Positions 16,325 through 25,852 of a DNA stretch of 50,194 nucleotides are shown in pieces (positions within the stretch are counted from its first letter, which is position 1; the number at the start of each line of letters is the position of its first letter). This stretch comes from Parashewanella curva (GTDB lineage Bacteria; Pseudomonadota; Gammaproteobacteria; Enterobacterales; Shewanellaceae): positions 1 to 50,194 of the forward strand of contig NZ_ML014782.1 in the NCBI RefSeq assembly GCF_003675895.1, written 5' to 3'. The notes below the pieces were generated by a model. It was not told the origin of the DNA. It searched no databases and worked only from the letters and a program-made list of their open reading frames with translations. The translations under genes were made by a program, and so were the position numbers.

Positions 16325-16855
16325 ATGCCAAAAACAGAAGTACATTTAGAGCCGGATGAAAAATCCCATTGGCAAGAGTATTGTCGTTCTCACTCAATGA
16401 GTGAAGCCCAAATGCTCCGTATGCTCATCAATAAAGCCTCCCCTCTTGCTGCCAATACCGATAACTTCAAAGAGAGCAGAACCAATAAAGTGACCATAAG
16501 GCTCGACAGCCAAAATCACAAAAAGCTATCAATGCTCGCCAAAGAAGAAGGCTACTTTTCACAAACTAATTGGGTCACCTCTACTGTACTCGCTCACCTG
16601 CATAGATCACCCGTTTTATCAGTAGAGGAAATGCAAGTTTTAAGAGAATCCAACCGCCAATTATCGGCCATAGGTCGCAATCTCAATCAAATAGCCAAAG
16701 TGCTGAATATCGAATTTAGAGAGAGTGACAAAATCACCAAAGAAATGATTGAAATGCTCAGTCATAGAATTGATAAGCATAAAGACAAAGTTTATAAATT
16801 ACTCGACAAAAACCGTACTCGTTGGAGCATTGATCATGAGTCAACTACTGAATGA
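16325..16855 (+). CDS. mobC: MobC-like relaxosome accessory protein
   Basis: The protein is 176 residues from the ATG at 16325, which has a GAGGG site 9 bases upstream. The central part, 'TNKVTIRLDSQNHKKLSMLAKEEGYFSQTNWVTSTVLAHL', is a ribbon-helix-helix. The following 'LRESNRQLSAIGRNLNQIAKVLN' is the hallmark phrase of MobC-family plasmid mobilisation proteins. MobC binds oriT and helps the relaxase open the nic site. The gene overlaps the relaxase start by 20 bp on the same strand, and the oriT-like repeats lie just upstream. The N-terminal part resembles a second, diverged RHH. Confidence 0.85.
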   Translation: MPKTEVHLEPDEKSHWQEYCRSHSMSEAQMLRMLINKASPLAANTDNFKESRTNKVTIRLDSQNHKKLSMLAKEEGYFSQTNWVTSTVLAHLHRSPVLSVEEMQVLRESNRQLSAIGRNLNQIAKVLNIEFRESDKITKEMIEMLSHRIDKHKDKVYKLLDKNRTRWSIDHESTTE

Positions 16856-17474
16856 CAGAATATCAGGTTTACTCAATAATGACGTTTGGCACAAGGCCAA
16901 CCGCATCAAATCTTCAAAACGATATACTCGCAAGCCGCCAGAAGTCATGGTCAAAATCAGCGGCCATTGTAAAAGTGCTGCCCACATCCAAGCCCACTTC
17001 GATTACATCAGCCGAAAAGGACAGCTGGAAATAGAAGACGAACAAGGCAACAGTTACCAAGACACCTCTGCCCTACATCAACTCGCCCAAGAATGGGGAG
17101 CCGATACAAACAGCAATAAAAAGAATGCCCGTCACAGTACTCACATCGTTCTATCCATGCCTGATGGAACCGAACCTAAAGCTGTTAAAGACGCAGTAAG
17201 ATCATTTGCTAAAAAGACCTTTGCCCACAATCATCAATACGTTATGGCGTTGCATACAGATACTGATAGCCCTCATGTTCATCTAACGGTTAAGAATTTA
17301 GGGTTTGATGGAAAGCGACTGCATGTTCGTAAAGGGTTGCCGCAAGTATGGCGTGAGCGTTTTGCTAAAGAAATGGAAAGGCAAGGTGTTGCAACTGAGG
17401 CAACTAGATATTTTAGCTCTTGGCCTTCTTATATCAATAAAACAGAAATTCAAGAGTGTAATTATCTTGAGTAG
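16836..17474 (+). pseudogene. mobA: Relaxase (MobA/VirD2-like), C-terminally truncated
   Basis: From the ATG at 16836 (GGAG site upstream) the frame encodes 212 residues. Residues 37-191 are a relaxase domain: Tyr57 in the 'HFDYISRKG' motif and a metal-binding set His140, His147, His149 in 'HTDTDSPHVHLTVKNLG'. The conserved stretch continues to about Arg191 ('GVATEATR') and then changes abruptly to 21 residues of unrelated, AT-rich sequence before a stop. Relaxases usually extend well past this point. The junction at about nucleotide 17408 coincides with the start of the AT-rich 665-aa gene segment, so an insertion probably replaced the C-terminus. The nicking domain looks complete, so partial activity is possible. 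Confidence 0.75.
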
Positions 17475-17688
17475 TAGCAACTCAAAATTATTAAACTCTT
17501 GAAGTTTTCTCTATTTTAATACAATCTACTGTGTAAGAGTGGAAATTCATAATAGCCTGAATTTTTTACGATCATAGTCAGACGAAATAGCCTGACCTCT
17601 GGATTTTAAATAAATAATAATCAGTCAATTCTGTTATGGATTTCTAATGGGATGACCTTTATTAAAACTTGTATTTTATGATGTATTT

Positions 17689-19686
17689 ATGGATGATTTA
17701 AACAGCATTAAAAGATTGATTTCAAAATTAAAACCGATTGAGACCTTAGGGGTTCTAGCTATTTACTCTGGCGTGTTTCGAAAAAAGAAATTGCAAATTA
17801 CTGAACCTGGTCTGGAATTAATTCAATACCTATTTTTAACAACCAAACAAGTTAAATCACCACAACTACCAAGTAGTGAACAGATAATTAAACTTATTGA
17901 TTATTCAAATTGTGTTCTAGAAAGCTTCGTGAGCAATCGAGCACAAGATGTTATAGAACATAAAAATACCAATTTAAAAATGGCTGCAGAGCTTGCTCGA
18001 TTAGGAGCCCAAAACTATAGAAACTGGAGCTACACCTCTGAAACCATTGAAATAATTAGTGAAATGATAAATCCTATTAGTGATTATGTAAATAAACAAT
18101 CAGGTTACAATTTAGAGGGCTTATCGATTATAGTTAAACATATATTCACTAGAAATATAGGTGAAACACACTTTTTTTCAGACCTGAAAGAAAATCACCT
18201 AGATGATTTATCCGAAGATGAATTCATTAATTTGATATTACTAGATGAAAATCTATATCGGCTAATAAATAGGTATTGGCTAGATTTAAATTTACTATCT
18301 AAAAATTCAAAGGTAAACAAAGAAGAATTAGTAAAATTAGCTGATGCTCTTTCCTTCTGCTTTGATGGTAATTTAATGTCGCTAGAAGATGTTTACAATA
18401 AAAACATAATAACATTAAAACCATTTGTAAAAGTATCTCAAGATAATTATGTTTTGTTTTCTATTACAGCTATAAATAGCTTTTACATGGAAATTATAGG
18501 TGATCTAGTTAGCGGTGAAAGAAAATCACTTGAGTGCTTCAATAGACGAAGATCTAAATATATTGAATTAAAAACATTTGAAGTTTTTAAAAAATATTTT
18601 CCATCATGTGAAGTTTATAATGATTTTCACATTGATAATATGAGCAGCAATCAAAAAGATATCATAGTTAAGTTTGGTGATATTATTATTCTTATTGAAG
18701 TTAAGTCGAATGGAATAAATAAAGGCGTAAGAAACTCAGGTGTTTTATCATTAAAAAAATTTTTGGATGATACAATTGTATCTGCTCATCACCAAACTTT
18801 AGAGTTAAAAAATAAAATAGAAAATCAATCAATTGTCAGGTTAGCCGATACTAAAGATATTCGGTTCATAATAGATCCTTTGAAGACAAGAAAAATATAT
18901 AGACTAGTTGTATTATTTAGAGAGCTAGGTGGGCTTCATACTAATCTTAGAAACTTTAAAGAGCTAACTGGTGATCTAGGAAATGATATTTCTGTGATTA
19001 CTTTGACTGATCTTATGGTTGTGTTTGATATTTTATCCAGCCAATCTGAAAGACTTGACTATTTACTACAAAGGTTAAAATTAGAATCAAATGTAGATTA
19101 CATAGGAGATGAAGTTGATTTACTAGGATATTATTTATTGAATAGATTCGACATTGATTTTAGTAAGTATCAAGGAAAAAAAGTTAAATTTGAAGGATAT
19201 AGTGAAAGTATAGATAGATATAAGTCATCAGCCCTTACAAGTTCAAAATTAGAAAAACCGAGATTTGAGATTTCACCATACTGGAAAAAATTAATTGCAG
19301 AAATTGAACATAGTCTTGGAGTAAATTCTAGACCGATTATCAGCCAGTTATATCGCTTTAATGTCTCTGATCAATTAAAACTCTATGATGAGTTTAAATT
19401 AATATTTACTGATGTAAAGTTTCATATAGATCCTCAGCATTATCAATGTATTGATGTTGTTGACGAAAAATCTAGAGTGTTAATTCGTTTTATTGCTATT
19501 AAATTTGAAAAAATGTCCTCATTCAAAGAAAGTGAAAAAATGATAGAACAAGTTCGTTGTCAAAGTTATTCTAAAATTTTTGTTTTGTATTTAAATTCAA
19601 TGAAAAATGGTGAATATGCTGGAGGGATTGCATTGTCAACCAAAAATAATAAAAAACGAAAGACCAAACCATTGATAATTAAATAA
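17689..19686 (+). CDS. Large protein with PD-(D/E)XK nuclease motif, candidate defence gene
   Basis: This 665-residue protein has no overall family I recognise. A PD-(D/E)XK nuclease core is visible: Asp324 in 'QKDIIVKFGD', followed after a hydrophobic strand by Glu337-Val-Lys339 in 'ILIEVKS', with an upstream Glu in the helix 'YIELKTFEVFKKYF' and a later Gln in 'HHQTLELKN'. The N-terminal 290 residues are helical, and the C-terminal 300 include a mixed alpha/beta region. There is no signal or membrane helix. The gene is visibly more AT-rich than its neighbours and sits where the relaxase is truncated, indicating later acquisition. Nuclease genes in ICE cargo positions are often anti-phage systems; that role here is inferred. 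Confidence 0.6.
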   Translation: MDDLNSIKRLISKLKPIETLGVLAIYSGVFRKKKLQITEPGLELIQYLFLTTKQVKSPQLPSSEQIIKLIDYSNCVLESFVSNRAQDVIEHKNTNLKMAAELARLGAQNYRNWSYTSETIEIISEMINPISDYVNKQSGYNLEGLSIIVKHIFTRNIGETHFFSDLKENHLDDLSEDEFINLILLDENLYRLINRYWLDLNLLSKNSKVNKEELVKLADALSFCFDGNLMSLEDVYNKNIITLKPFVKVSQDNYVLFSITAINSFYMEIIGDLVSGERKSLECFNRRRSKYIELKTFEVFKKYFPSCEVYNDFHIDNMSSNQKDIIVKFGDIIILIEVKSNGINKGVRNSGVLSLKKFLDDTIVSAHHQTLELKNKIENQSIVRLADTKDIRFIIDPLKTRKIYRLVVLFRELGGLHTNLRNFKELTGDLGNDISVITLTDLMVVFDILSSQSERLDYLLQRLKLESNVDYIGDEVDLLGYYLLNRFDIDFSKYQGKKVKFEGYSESIDRYKSSALTSSKLEKPRFEISPYWKKLIAEIEHSLGVNSRPIISQLYRFNVSDQLKLYDEFKLIFTDVKFHIDPQHYQCIDVVDEKSRVLIRFIAIKFEKMSSFKESEKMIEQVRCQSYSKIFVLYLNSMKNGEYAGGIALSTKNNKKRKTKPLIIK

Positions 19687-19805
19687 AATTTAATATGTTG
19701 ATTAAGTCTATTTTTTAGATAAAGATCACTAGGTTTTAACATTTACTGTGGATTTAATTGATGGAAATATGCTACATCTTTTCGTATTAAAGCCATACAT
19801 ACGAG

Positions 19806-19866
19806 ATTAAAATAAATACTCTCCACAGCAATCTGCGGGGAACTGAACCCTAAGAGATTAAATCAC
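19806..19866 (-). repeat. Palindromic repeat, copy A
   Basis: Read on the - strand this starts TTTAATCTCTTAGGG, runs through a TTCCCCGCAG...CTGTGGAG hairpin and ends TATTTATT. It aligns without gaps over about 52 bases with the sequence at 34503-34555 on the opposite strand. It lies between the nuclease-like gene and the ArdC gene. RAYT/REP-type repeats have this appearance. Confidence 0.55.
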
Positions 19867-19911
19867 ATGATTGAAGTTTGATTTAAAACACGTTTAAATT
19901 TAGATTGAAAT

Positions 19912-20910
19912 TCAACCAAATTCAGATTCAATATGTTGTGCATGCTTTGTCTCTTTGATAAGAACATTATTTTTTTTATTATCTCTGGTTGTTACCGTTT
20001 TACTAGCATTTTTTTCATACTCCAACCTCATCAAAAACTGCTGAATTTTCTCTGCATCTCTTGAGGTTCTTAGGATTTCTTTGGGATCATCTTGTAAGAC
20101 TTTAATCCACGCATCAACATAAGCAGCATGCTGCCCGAAATCATGGCCGATTTGAAGTTCATCACCGATCATGAGTGAGGCTATTTCGGCTCTGAGTTCT
20201 TCTTTGGCATAGGACTCGTCACCGAAGCGGCCTGTCATATCTCTAGCTAATCGGCTGGAGTGGCCTGTGCTATGGGCTGTTTCATGAAAAATGGTCGCCA
20301 GATAGCGGTCTGCTGTTTCGAATTGAGCTTTGGCAGGTAAATGAATGCTATCGGTTGAAGGGCTGTAATATGCGTTATCGAACTGATCATGATGAATAGC
20401 CACACCGACATTATTCAGTATTTTCTCAGCTCGTTGGTGACGTTGCCAGTCGGGTTCTGTTTTGATTTCCAGCTCTGGTAAGCCTTCTATCTGGGCTGCA
20501 TTGCAAACCACAGCACTGAATACTCTTGGCCTTTCTAACTTAACGGTTTGTTTTAGTGGCTTACCGTCAGCACTTAAGATCTTCTTGCCGTTGTTGTCGG
20601 TTTTATCTACCTTGTCGAACAGCTTCCAATATTGGACTATGGTGCCGTGTTGCCCTTTCATCACCTTGGCATCAAGGCTGTTTGCTTGCTTAAAGGTCAT
20701 CCTCCTTGGATCTTCACGACCTTGCATGGCTAACCATATCGCATTTGAGCCTTTGTATTTAGTTCCGCTAACTGGATTGTGTGGCATTCTTGGTTCGCCC
20801 GACTTCCACGGTAATTGCCACGGTGCAGTCCCTTGTTTGAGTTGTTCAATCAGTTTGTTGGCTATTTGTTCATGATACGGGACTTTGTTCTTGGTTGATG
20901 ATTGCGACAT
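19912..20910 (-). CDS. ardC: ArdC-like antirestriction protein with zincin domain
   Basis: This 332-residue protein has an N-terminal ArdC single-strand-DNA-binding domain (residues about 10-140; phrases 'GTAPWQLPWKSGEP', 'YKGSNAIWLAMQG', 'GTIVQYWK') and a zincin-like metallopeptidase domain with HETAH at 209-213 and a further Glu downstream ('AKEELRAEIASLMIG'). Proteins of this type enter or protect incoming DNA during conjugation and block type I restriction. It is the last gene of the long leftward transfer operon, beginning 10 bp after a small acidic-protein gene. Length and motifs are complete. The antirestriction role comes from family knowledge. Confidence 0.87.
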   Translation of the reverse strand: MSQSSTKNKVPYHEQIANKLIEQLKQGTAPWQLPWKSGEPRMPHNPVSGTKYKGSNAIWLAMQGREDPRRMTFKQANSLDAKVMKGQHGTIVQYWKLFDKVDKTDNNGKKILSADGKPLKQTVKLERPRVFSAVVCNAAQIEGLPELEIKTEPDWQRHQRAEKILNNVGVAIHHDQFDNAYYSPSTDSIHLPAKAQFETADRYLATIFHETAHSTGHSSRLARDMTGRFGDESYAKEELRAEIASLMIGDELQIGHDFGQHAAYVDAWIKVLQDDPKEILRTSRDAEKIQQFLMRLEYEKNASKTVTTRDNKKNNVLIKETKHAQHIESEFG

Positions 20911-20919
20911 GGTTTACTC

Positions 20920-21087
20920 CTAATCAGTATCAACTTCTGTTGCTTCCCATGCGTCTTGTTCGGATAGCGCATCTTCCTCAAATGCACCCAATTCCTCGGC
21001 TTCGGCTGCTGTTACTTCAACAACTTTCTGAGGTTTGTTGAGTAGAACTAAATTTTCATCGAGTCTAGCGTTCGAGTTGGTGTTCAT
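20920..21087 (-). CDS. Small acidic transfer-operon protein
   Basis: The protein is 55 residues from the ATG at 21087, which has an AAGGAAA ribosome site and overlaps the end of the Toprim gene by 23 bp. The second half is strongly acidic, with 'EAEELGAFEEDALSEQDAWEATEVDTD'. No domain is recognised. Acidic small proteins next to ArdC can act as DNA mimics or as chaperones, but that is conjecture. It lies between the Toprim/LPD7 gene and ardC in the same operon. A longer frame from 21126 is possible but lacks a ribosome site. Confidence 0.6.
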   Translation of the reverse strand: MNTNSNARLDENLVLLNKPQKVVEVTAAEAEELGAFEEDALSEQDAWEATEVDTD

Positions 21088-22942
21088 AGTGGGTTTCCTT
21101 ATTTTGTGTAAAACGGGATTTGGCAATTGAATTTTGTGGAGTAAACCTTTGCTTAAATCGCTCTAATGCGGATTGTGGTTTAGCTTGCGTAGAAGCTTGC
21201 TGCTTTGGTGGTGAAGAGGTTGGTTGAGCTTGAGGCTTTACAGTTTGAATTTGTTGAGATTGCTTGTCTATATTGACCACTTGCTGTGCCAAACGTTGAT
21301 AATCCAAGGGTTGAGGTTTGTAACCTGTGACTTCCATGCCTTTGATTTTGGCTTGCAGCCATGCTTCACGTTTAAAGTTCTGACTGCCCCTAAGTTTGAT
21401 TTGTTGCCAGCCTCGATGCTCGGCAATCGCTAATAAATCCATAATGATTTTGCTGTGTTCAAGTCGTGTTTGGAGCTTGTTGCCTTTGTCGATAAAGGCC
21501 AGTGCTGCCGAATTTCGATTTGGAAAATAACTTTTACCGTTAGCAGAGGTATAGCGCATATACAAATGCTTAGGCATCGGCATTTTTGTTGTTTCTTTTT
21601 CAGGTTGTTCCTTGTTTGGTTTCGGAGGGTGTGTCGGATTATCTGGCTTTGTCTTTAATTCAGCTTCTGGTGCTTTTACTTGTTCATACTGAGGCTTATG
21701 CTGCTTTACAGCTATGGTTTTGATCGTTGGGCTTACAGGCATAATGCTATTAAGCGGTGGCTGTAATCGTTCTGGTTTTTGGTACTTTAGCTCTGGCCAG
21801 CAGCGTTCAATATAACTTTCGATTTGTTTTTTTACCCTGAATACACTGTTGCTCATATGTAGGTCATTAAAGTCGCTTAATCCATGTTGAATTTGCTCAG
21901 TAGAAAATTTAGGTGTTAGCCAATGACCGCCAACTAGGTTGGCAGCTTCTCTGGCTTTTTGTATGCCTTTATTGATTTGGTTTTTATGATCATTATCAGC
22001 AAGGAACAGATGTTTGGCAATGGGATACTTGGCACTGATCTTTTCGGCGACTTTAGGCATGTTACCTGCGTCGACCGTCATCACTACGCTGCGACCTGTA
22101 GCTTCCGCAATACTCGCTGCTGTTGAGTAGCCTTCAGCGTAGAGAATGGGTTCATTAGCGTTTAGTGGCCTATCGCCTACCACAAAGAAGTGACCTGACT
22201 TTTGTGCGCCTTTTTTAAGGCACTTGAAGTCATTAGTGCTGATCCGCTGAAGACTATGAATACTCTGTTCAGTGTCATAAAGCGGGATTACCAAACGGCC
22301 TTCCTTGTCCTGACAAACACCAGGATAAGCTTGTACGCCTTTGCGACTCAAATAGCCTTGACCAGAGTTTGCGTTTGGCAGCTGTCGATATAATTGAGCG
22401 CAGCGTTTGGCGTGATGTTGCTGCTTTTGATTAAGGCTTTGCTCTCTTTGGTAACGAATATTGGCCATATGCGCTTTTTGGTGGAGTCTTGCTGTCGGAT
22501 CGGCCTGCTCAAAGCTGGCATGCCATTTTTGTGGCTCACTGTGATTGCGGTGGTCTTGATACCAGCCAACAGGGTGACCATCATTAAACACTGCATAGAC
22601 ACCACTCTTTTGACCTCGTTTATCGTCCTGTGTCGCTACCCGATGAATTTGCCCATCCATCATAGGTGGCTCTTTCAGTAAAAAGCCTGCGGTTTCCAGC
22701 ACATTGTTAAATTCAAGCAGAGGATCAGTATCGCTGTGCTGTTTCATCATATTGGGATCGGGCAGCCAAGGTTGAACTTTGCGTTTATCAGTGCCCGCTT
22801 TGGCGAACCACAAGCCTTGTTCACCATCAAAGCTGATAGCCGAAACACCATTACTGAGTCTGCCGATTTCTCGTTGGGCTTGCGCTCTATCGTCATAACC
22901 CACGGCCAGATAGGTTTTGTGCTTCAATTGTTCGTTACTCAT
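21065..22942 (-). CDS. Toprim-domain primase-like protein with LPD7 domain
   Basis: The protein is 625 residues from the ATG at 22942 (GGGAG 9 bases upstream; an ATG three codons earlier is too close to that site). Residues about 275-345 form a Toprim domain ('ILYAEGYSTAASIAEATG', then 'HLFLADNDHKN' with the acidic D-x-D motif). A Pro/Lys/Gln-rich linker follows. A C-terminal domain near residues 455-560 ('RYTSANGKSYFPNRNSAALAF' onward, 'AEHRGWQQIKLRGSQNFKREAWLQA') matches the LPD7 domain found at the C-terminus of relaxases and large mobile-element proteins. It likely acts in DNA processing after transfer, as TraC-type primases do. It overlaps virD4 by 8 bp. Confidence 0.8.
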   Translation of the reverse strand: MSNEQLKHKTYLAVGYDDRAQAQREIGRLSNGVSAISFDGEQGLWFAKAGTDKRKVQPWLPDPNMMKQHSDTDPLLEFNNVLETAGFLLKEPPMMDGQIHRVATQDDKRGQKSGVYAVFNDGHPVGWYQDHRNHSEPQKWHASFEQADPTARLHQKAHMANIRYQREQSLNQKQQHHAKRCAQLYRQLPNANSGQGYLSRKGVQAYPGVCQDKEGRLVIPLYDTEQSIHSLQRISTNDFKCLKKGAQKSGHFFVVGDRPLNANEPILYAEGYSTAASIAEATGRSVVMTVDAGNMPKVAEKISAKYPIAKHLFLADNDHKNQINKGIQKAREAANLVGGHWLTPKFSTEQIQHGLSDFNDLHMSNSVFRVKKQIESYIERCWPELKYQKPERLQPPLNSIMPVSPTIKTIAVKQHKPQYEQVKAPEAELKTKPDNPTHPPKPNKEQPEKETTKMPMPKHLYMRYTSANGKSYFPNRNSAALAFIDKGNKLQTRLEHSKIIMDLLAIAEHRGWQQIKLRGSQNFKREAWLQAKIKGMEVTGYKPQPLDYQRLAQQVVNIDKQSQQIQTVKPQAQPTSSPPKQQASTQAKPQSALERFKQRFTPQNSIAKSRFTQNKETHYEHQLER

Positions 22943-24800
22943 AATTTTCATCTCCCACTACGTTTTTGAAATCAGTAACCAAGTCGTTCATGGCGGTTTT
23001 TTGTGGTTTGGATTCAGGTATAGGTTTGAGTTCGGCTTGGCTCGGTTGCTCTGCAGCACTATTGTCAGCTTCAGATTGCTCAACACTTGTTGTATCGCCA
23101 TCCTCAGCACAGCGAATTTGAGTAATGATGATTGAATGCTGTTTGGGCGTGACCTTGGGAATGTTTGGTGTTGCGTAGTAATTTTTATCTGGATGATTAC
23201 CACGAATACTTAGCTGTTTGTCTTGATACCAACGTAGCTTTTGGCATTTCACAGGAGGGCAGTTTTCAAGGAGTAAGATGGCATTATCAGCGCCCATTTG
23301 CATCAGCTCTTGTGGCAGCATTAAAGCTCGTCCGTGATCGCTCACACTCTCACTTTTTCCGCCTTTGCCCGATAGCTGTCGGCTACGACTTCGGTTGTTG
23401 ATGGTGGATGTGCCTAGGCTATCTGAGATTTCTCTAGCAACTTTGGGATTTTTCGGTGCAAAAACGATTTGCAATGCATGGTTATCCACTAAGGTTTCAG
23501 CGCCATCGTGACCGTAGATTTCACGAAGCTGGGCAGGCGATTGAATGATGGTGAGTAGGCGCAAGCCGTAGCCTGCTACATAGCTAATCCCTTTGCTTAA
23601 AATGCCAACTTTGCCAATGGCGGCAAATTCATCGAGTAGCAATAACACTTGGTATTTAAGCTGTGGGTTTTGCTCAGGCAGCTCTCTGGTATTAAGATCA
23701 ATCAGCTGTTGAAAGAACAGATTAACCAGTGGCGATAATCGGCTTAAATCATCAGGGGTAACGCCGACATAAATCGACATCTTTTGCTGACGAATTTGGC
23801 GTAAGTCAAAGTCATTACCTGCAGTTACCGCATCTATCACAGGGTTGTAAAACAGCTCTAAAGCTGAAGTGAAACTTTTCCGCACTGAACCACGAGTACG
23901 CTCTGGTGTGTCGAGGTATTCTTTTAGGGCTAACAGGCATTGGTTGGATAAACTAACATTAGAATCCAATCTCAACTCCAATTGTTGTGCTAGGTATTCA
24001 TCACCTTGAGTGAGCAGTCTTAACACTTCTCCCATGGTTACAGGTAAAGGTGGCGATTCAATCAGATACAACACCAAGCCTAGCCATAAAGAACGAGCAG
24101 AAGCTTGCCAAACCGGAGCTTCGTTATCGATATTAGGAAACAGCATTTGTCCGATTTTTTGAATATCGTTAATGCGAAAGCTTGGATCATTAGAAATGTA
24201 ATACAGTGGATTCCAGCGATGACTTTGGTAGTTTCTTGGAGCGAGGTTTAACAAGAAACATTGCTGACCGTGAGCGTGACGAAAACCTGCGCTGATGTGC
24301 CAATTCTCTTGTTTGATATCCAACACTACCACTGAATCTTGCCAGCTAAGTAAGTTGGGAATAACCACCCCAACACCTTTACCACTGCGAGTCGGTGCAG
24401 ACATTAATACATGCTGCTGACCTGAAAACTGTAGATATTGCTCAGATAATCCAAAGCGTTTTTTGCCAACGACGATGCCAGATTTAGCCAGTAGGCCAGC
24501 CTGTTTGATCTGTTTGGTATCGGCAAATTTGGCATCACCGTAGAGTGACTGCTTTTTTGTTTTAAGCTTCTTGGCGATAAAAGCGATAACAGGTGCAAAG
24601 CCAATGGTAACGGACAGAATGAGATAAAACTGAGTGATACGTTGATGGCCAAAATAGTAAGCGTATTTGAAGACGGTTATCGGGCTGGATTGTTTTACAT
24701 CGAGGTTGGCAAACCACAAGAACAATGCACCGCTAAGCCACAGGCTTGCGATAAGGAAGGTAATGATGCTTGATGATATTAACCAGCCACGCTTGTTCAT
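22935..24800 (-). CDS. virD4: Type IV coupling protein VirD4/TraG
   Basis: This 621-residue ATPase brings the relaxase-DNA complex to the secretion channel. Two N-terminal membrane helices (residues about 7-32 and 56-80) precede the ATPase domain. The Walker A is APTRSGKGVG near residue 135 and the Walker B is LLLLDEFAAIG near 345. 'YGDAKFAD' before the ATPase is typical of the family. The C-terminal 90 residues are acidic and Gln-rich, the usual substrate-recognition tail. The start overlaps the virB11 stop (ATGA). The protein is complete. Confidence 0.93.
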   Translation of the reverse strand: MNKRGWLISSSIITFLIASLWLSGALFLWFANLDVKQSSPITVFKYAYYFGHQRITQFYLILSVTIGFAPVIAFIAKKLKTKKQSLYGDAKFADTKQIKQAGLLAKSGIVVGKKRFGLSEQYLQFSGQQHVLMSAPTRSGKGVGVVIPNLLSWQDSVVVLDIKQENWHISAGFRHAHGQQCFLLNLAPRNYQSHRWNPLYYISNDPSFRINDIQKIGQMLFPNIDNEAPVWQASARSLWLGLVLYLIESPPLPVTMGEVLRLLTQGDEYLAQQLELRLDSNVSLSNQCLLALKEYLDTPERTRGSVRKSFTSALELFYNPVIDAVTAGNDFDLRQIRQQKMSIYVGVTPDDLSRLSPLVNLFFQQLIDLNTRELPEQNPQLKYQVLLLLDEFAAIGKVGILSKGISYVAGYGLRLLTIIQSPAQLREIYGHDGAETLVDNHALQIVFAPKNPKVAREISDSLGTSTINNRSRSRQLSGKGGKSESVSDHGRALMLPQELMQMGADNAILLLENCPPVKCQKLRWYQDKQLSIRGNHPDKNYYATPNIPKVTPKQHSIIITQIRCAEDGDTTSVEQSEADNSAAEQPSQAELKPIPESKPQKTAMNDLVTDFKNVVGDENYE

Positions 24801-25852
24801 TCTGCTTCCACTGACTTTGAGTTAAAGAAGACTTCACTGACAAAACGCCTGCCATTGACCACTTGCAGCTGCACAATCACATCGACGCACAAATTCAAAA
24901 GATACTTAATCTCCTCTCTGGATAATGATGAACCTGCTTGGCTTTCTTTTAGCAGTAACATCAACTGCTCTAATGCCAGCTTTGGGCTACCAGCGTGCAT
25001 GGTGGTAATGCTACCCGGATGCCCTGAATTGATATTACGCAGAAAGTAAAAGGCTTCATCACCACGAATAAGTTCAGCCACAAACACTCGGTCAGGCTTC
25101 ATCCGCAGGCTGGCTTCTAACAGCTGCTTTTGGGTGATATTGGCGATGCCTTGATTGCCTGCTGAATAGAACAAACTGACGGTATTGGAATGGGTGTTAT
25201 AAAGTTGCAGCTCATCGACATTTTCAATGGATATTAATCGCTCTGAATCTGGGATTTGTTGAAGTAAGGAACGTAAAAATGTGGTTTTACCTGAGCCTGT
25301 TGCACCTGAAACGATAATGTTTTTTCGAAGCTTGATGGCGAGTTTTAAGAAAGCGGAAATATCACCATCTTGCTTAAAGGCCAACAGCTGGGCATCAGTT
25401 TCAGGCTGACTGCCATTAACTGGGCTTTGTTGTGAAAAATATCCCTGTCGTTGATATTCGTCCAAGGTAAACACGGATTTGGACGGCTTGCGGATGGTAA
25501 TGCTGATCTTACCTACTGGAGTAACTGGAGGAATGGCAATTTGTACTCGCTCACCATCAGGCAAAGTGGCGGATAGTATTGGATGTGCCGCATCCAGCTT
25601 TTGTCCTGAATAAGTTGCAATTAACTTACTTAAGCGTTGGCAGTATTCTAAGGTCAGTGATTTAACTTTATGTTGTTTCCAGCCACTTTCTCTTTCCGTT
25701 AGCACTTGCAATGGCTTATTGATCACTACTTCCGTGATCTGTGGTGGATATAAATAAAAGTTGAGCACGTTAAGATGCTCGTTTAAAGCAACAGCACGAT
25801 TGGGTTCAATTGGCTCTTCAAGTGCAACTTCACTGGCTAAGTTTAAGCTCAT
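24797..25852 (-). CDS. virB11: VirB11 ATPase
   Basis: This 351-residue secretion ATPase forms hexamers at the cytoplasmic face of the channel. It has the Walker A GATGSGKTT near residue 190, an Asp box ('LISIENVDELQL'), Walker B-like 'RPDRVFVAELIRGDEA' and the His box 'GHPGSITTMHAGSP'. An AGGAG site precedes the ATG. The start lies 23 bp inside the end of virB10, and the stop overlaps the virD4 start. The protein is complete and shows no anomaly. Confidence 0.94.
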   Translation of the reverse strand: MSLNLASEVALEEPIEPNRAVALNEHLNVLNFYLYPPQITEVVINKPLQVLTERESGWKQHKVKSLTLEYCQRLSKLIATYSGQKLDAAHPILSATLPDGERVQIAIPPVTPVGKISITIRKPSKSVFTLDEYQRQGYFSQQSPVNGSQPETDAQLLAFKQDGDISAFLKLAIKLRKNIIVSGATGSGKTTFLRSLLQQIPDSERLISIENVDELQLYNTHSNTVSLFYSAGNQGIANITQKQLLEASLRMKPDRVFVAELIRGDEAFYFLRNINSGHPGSITTMHAGSPKLALEQLMLLLKESQAGSSLSREEIKYLLNLCVDVIVQLQVVNGRRFVSEVFFNSKSVEAE

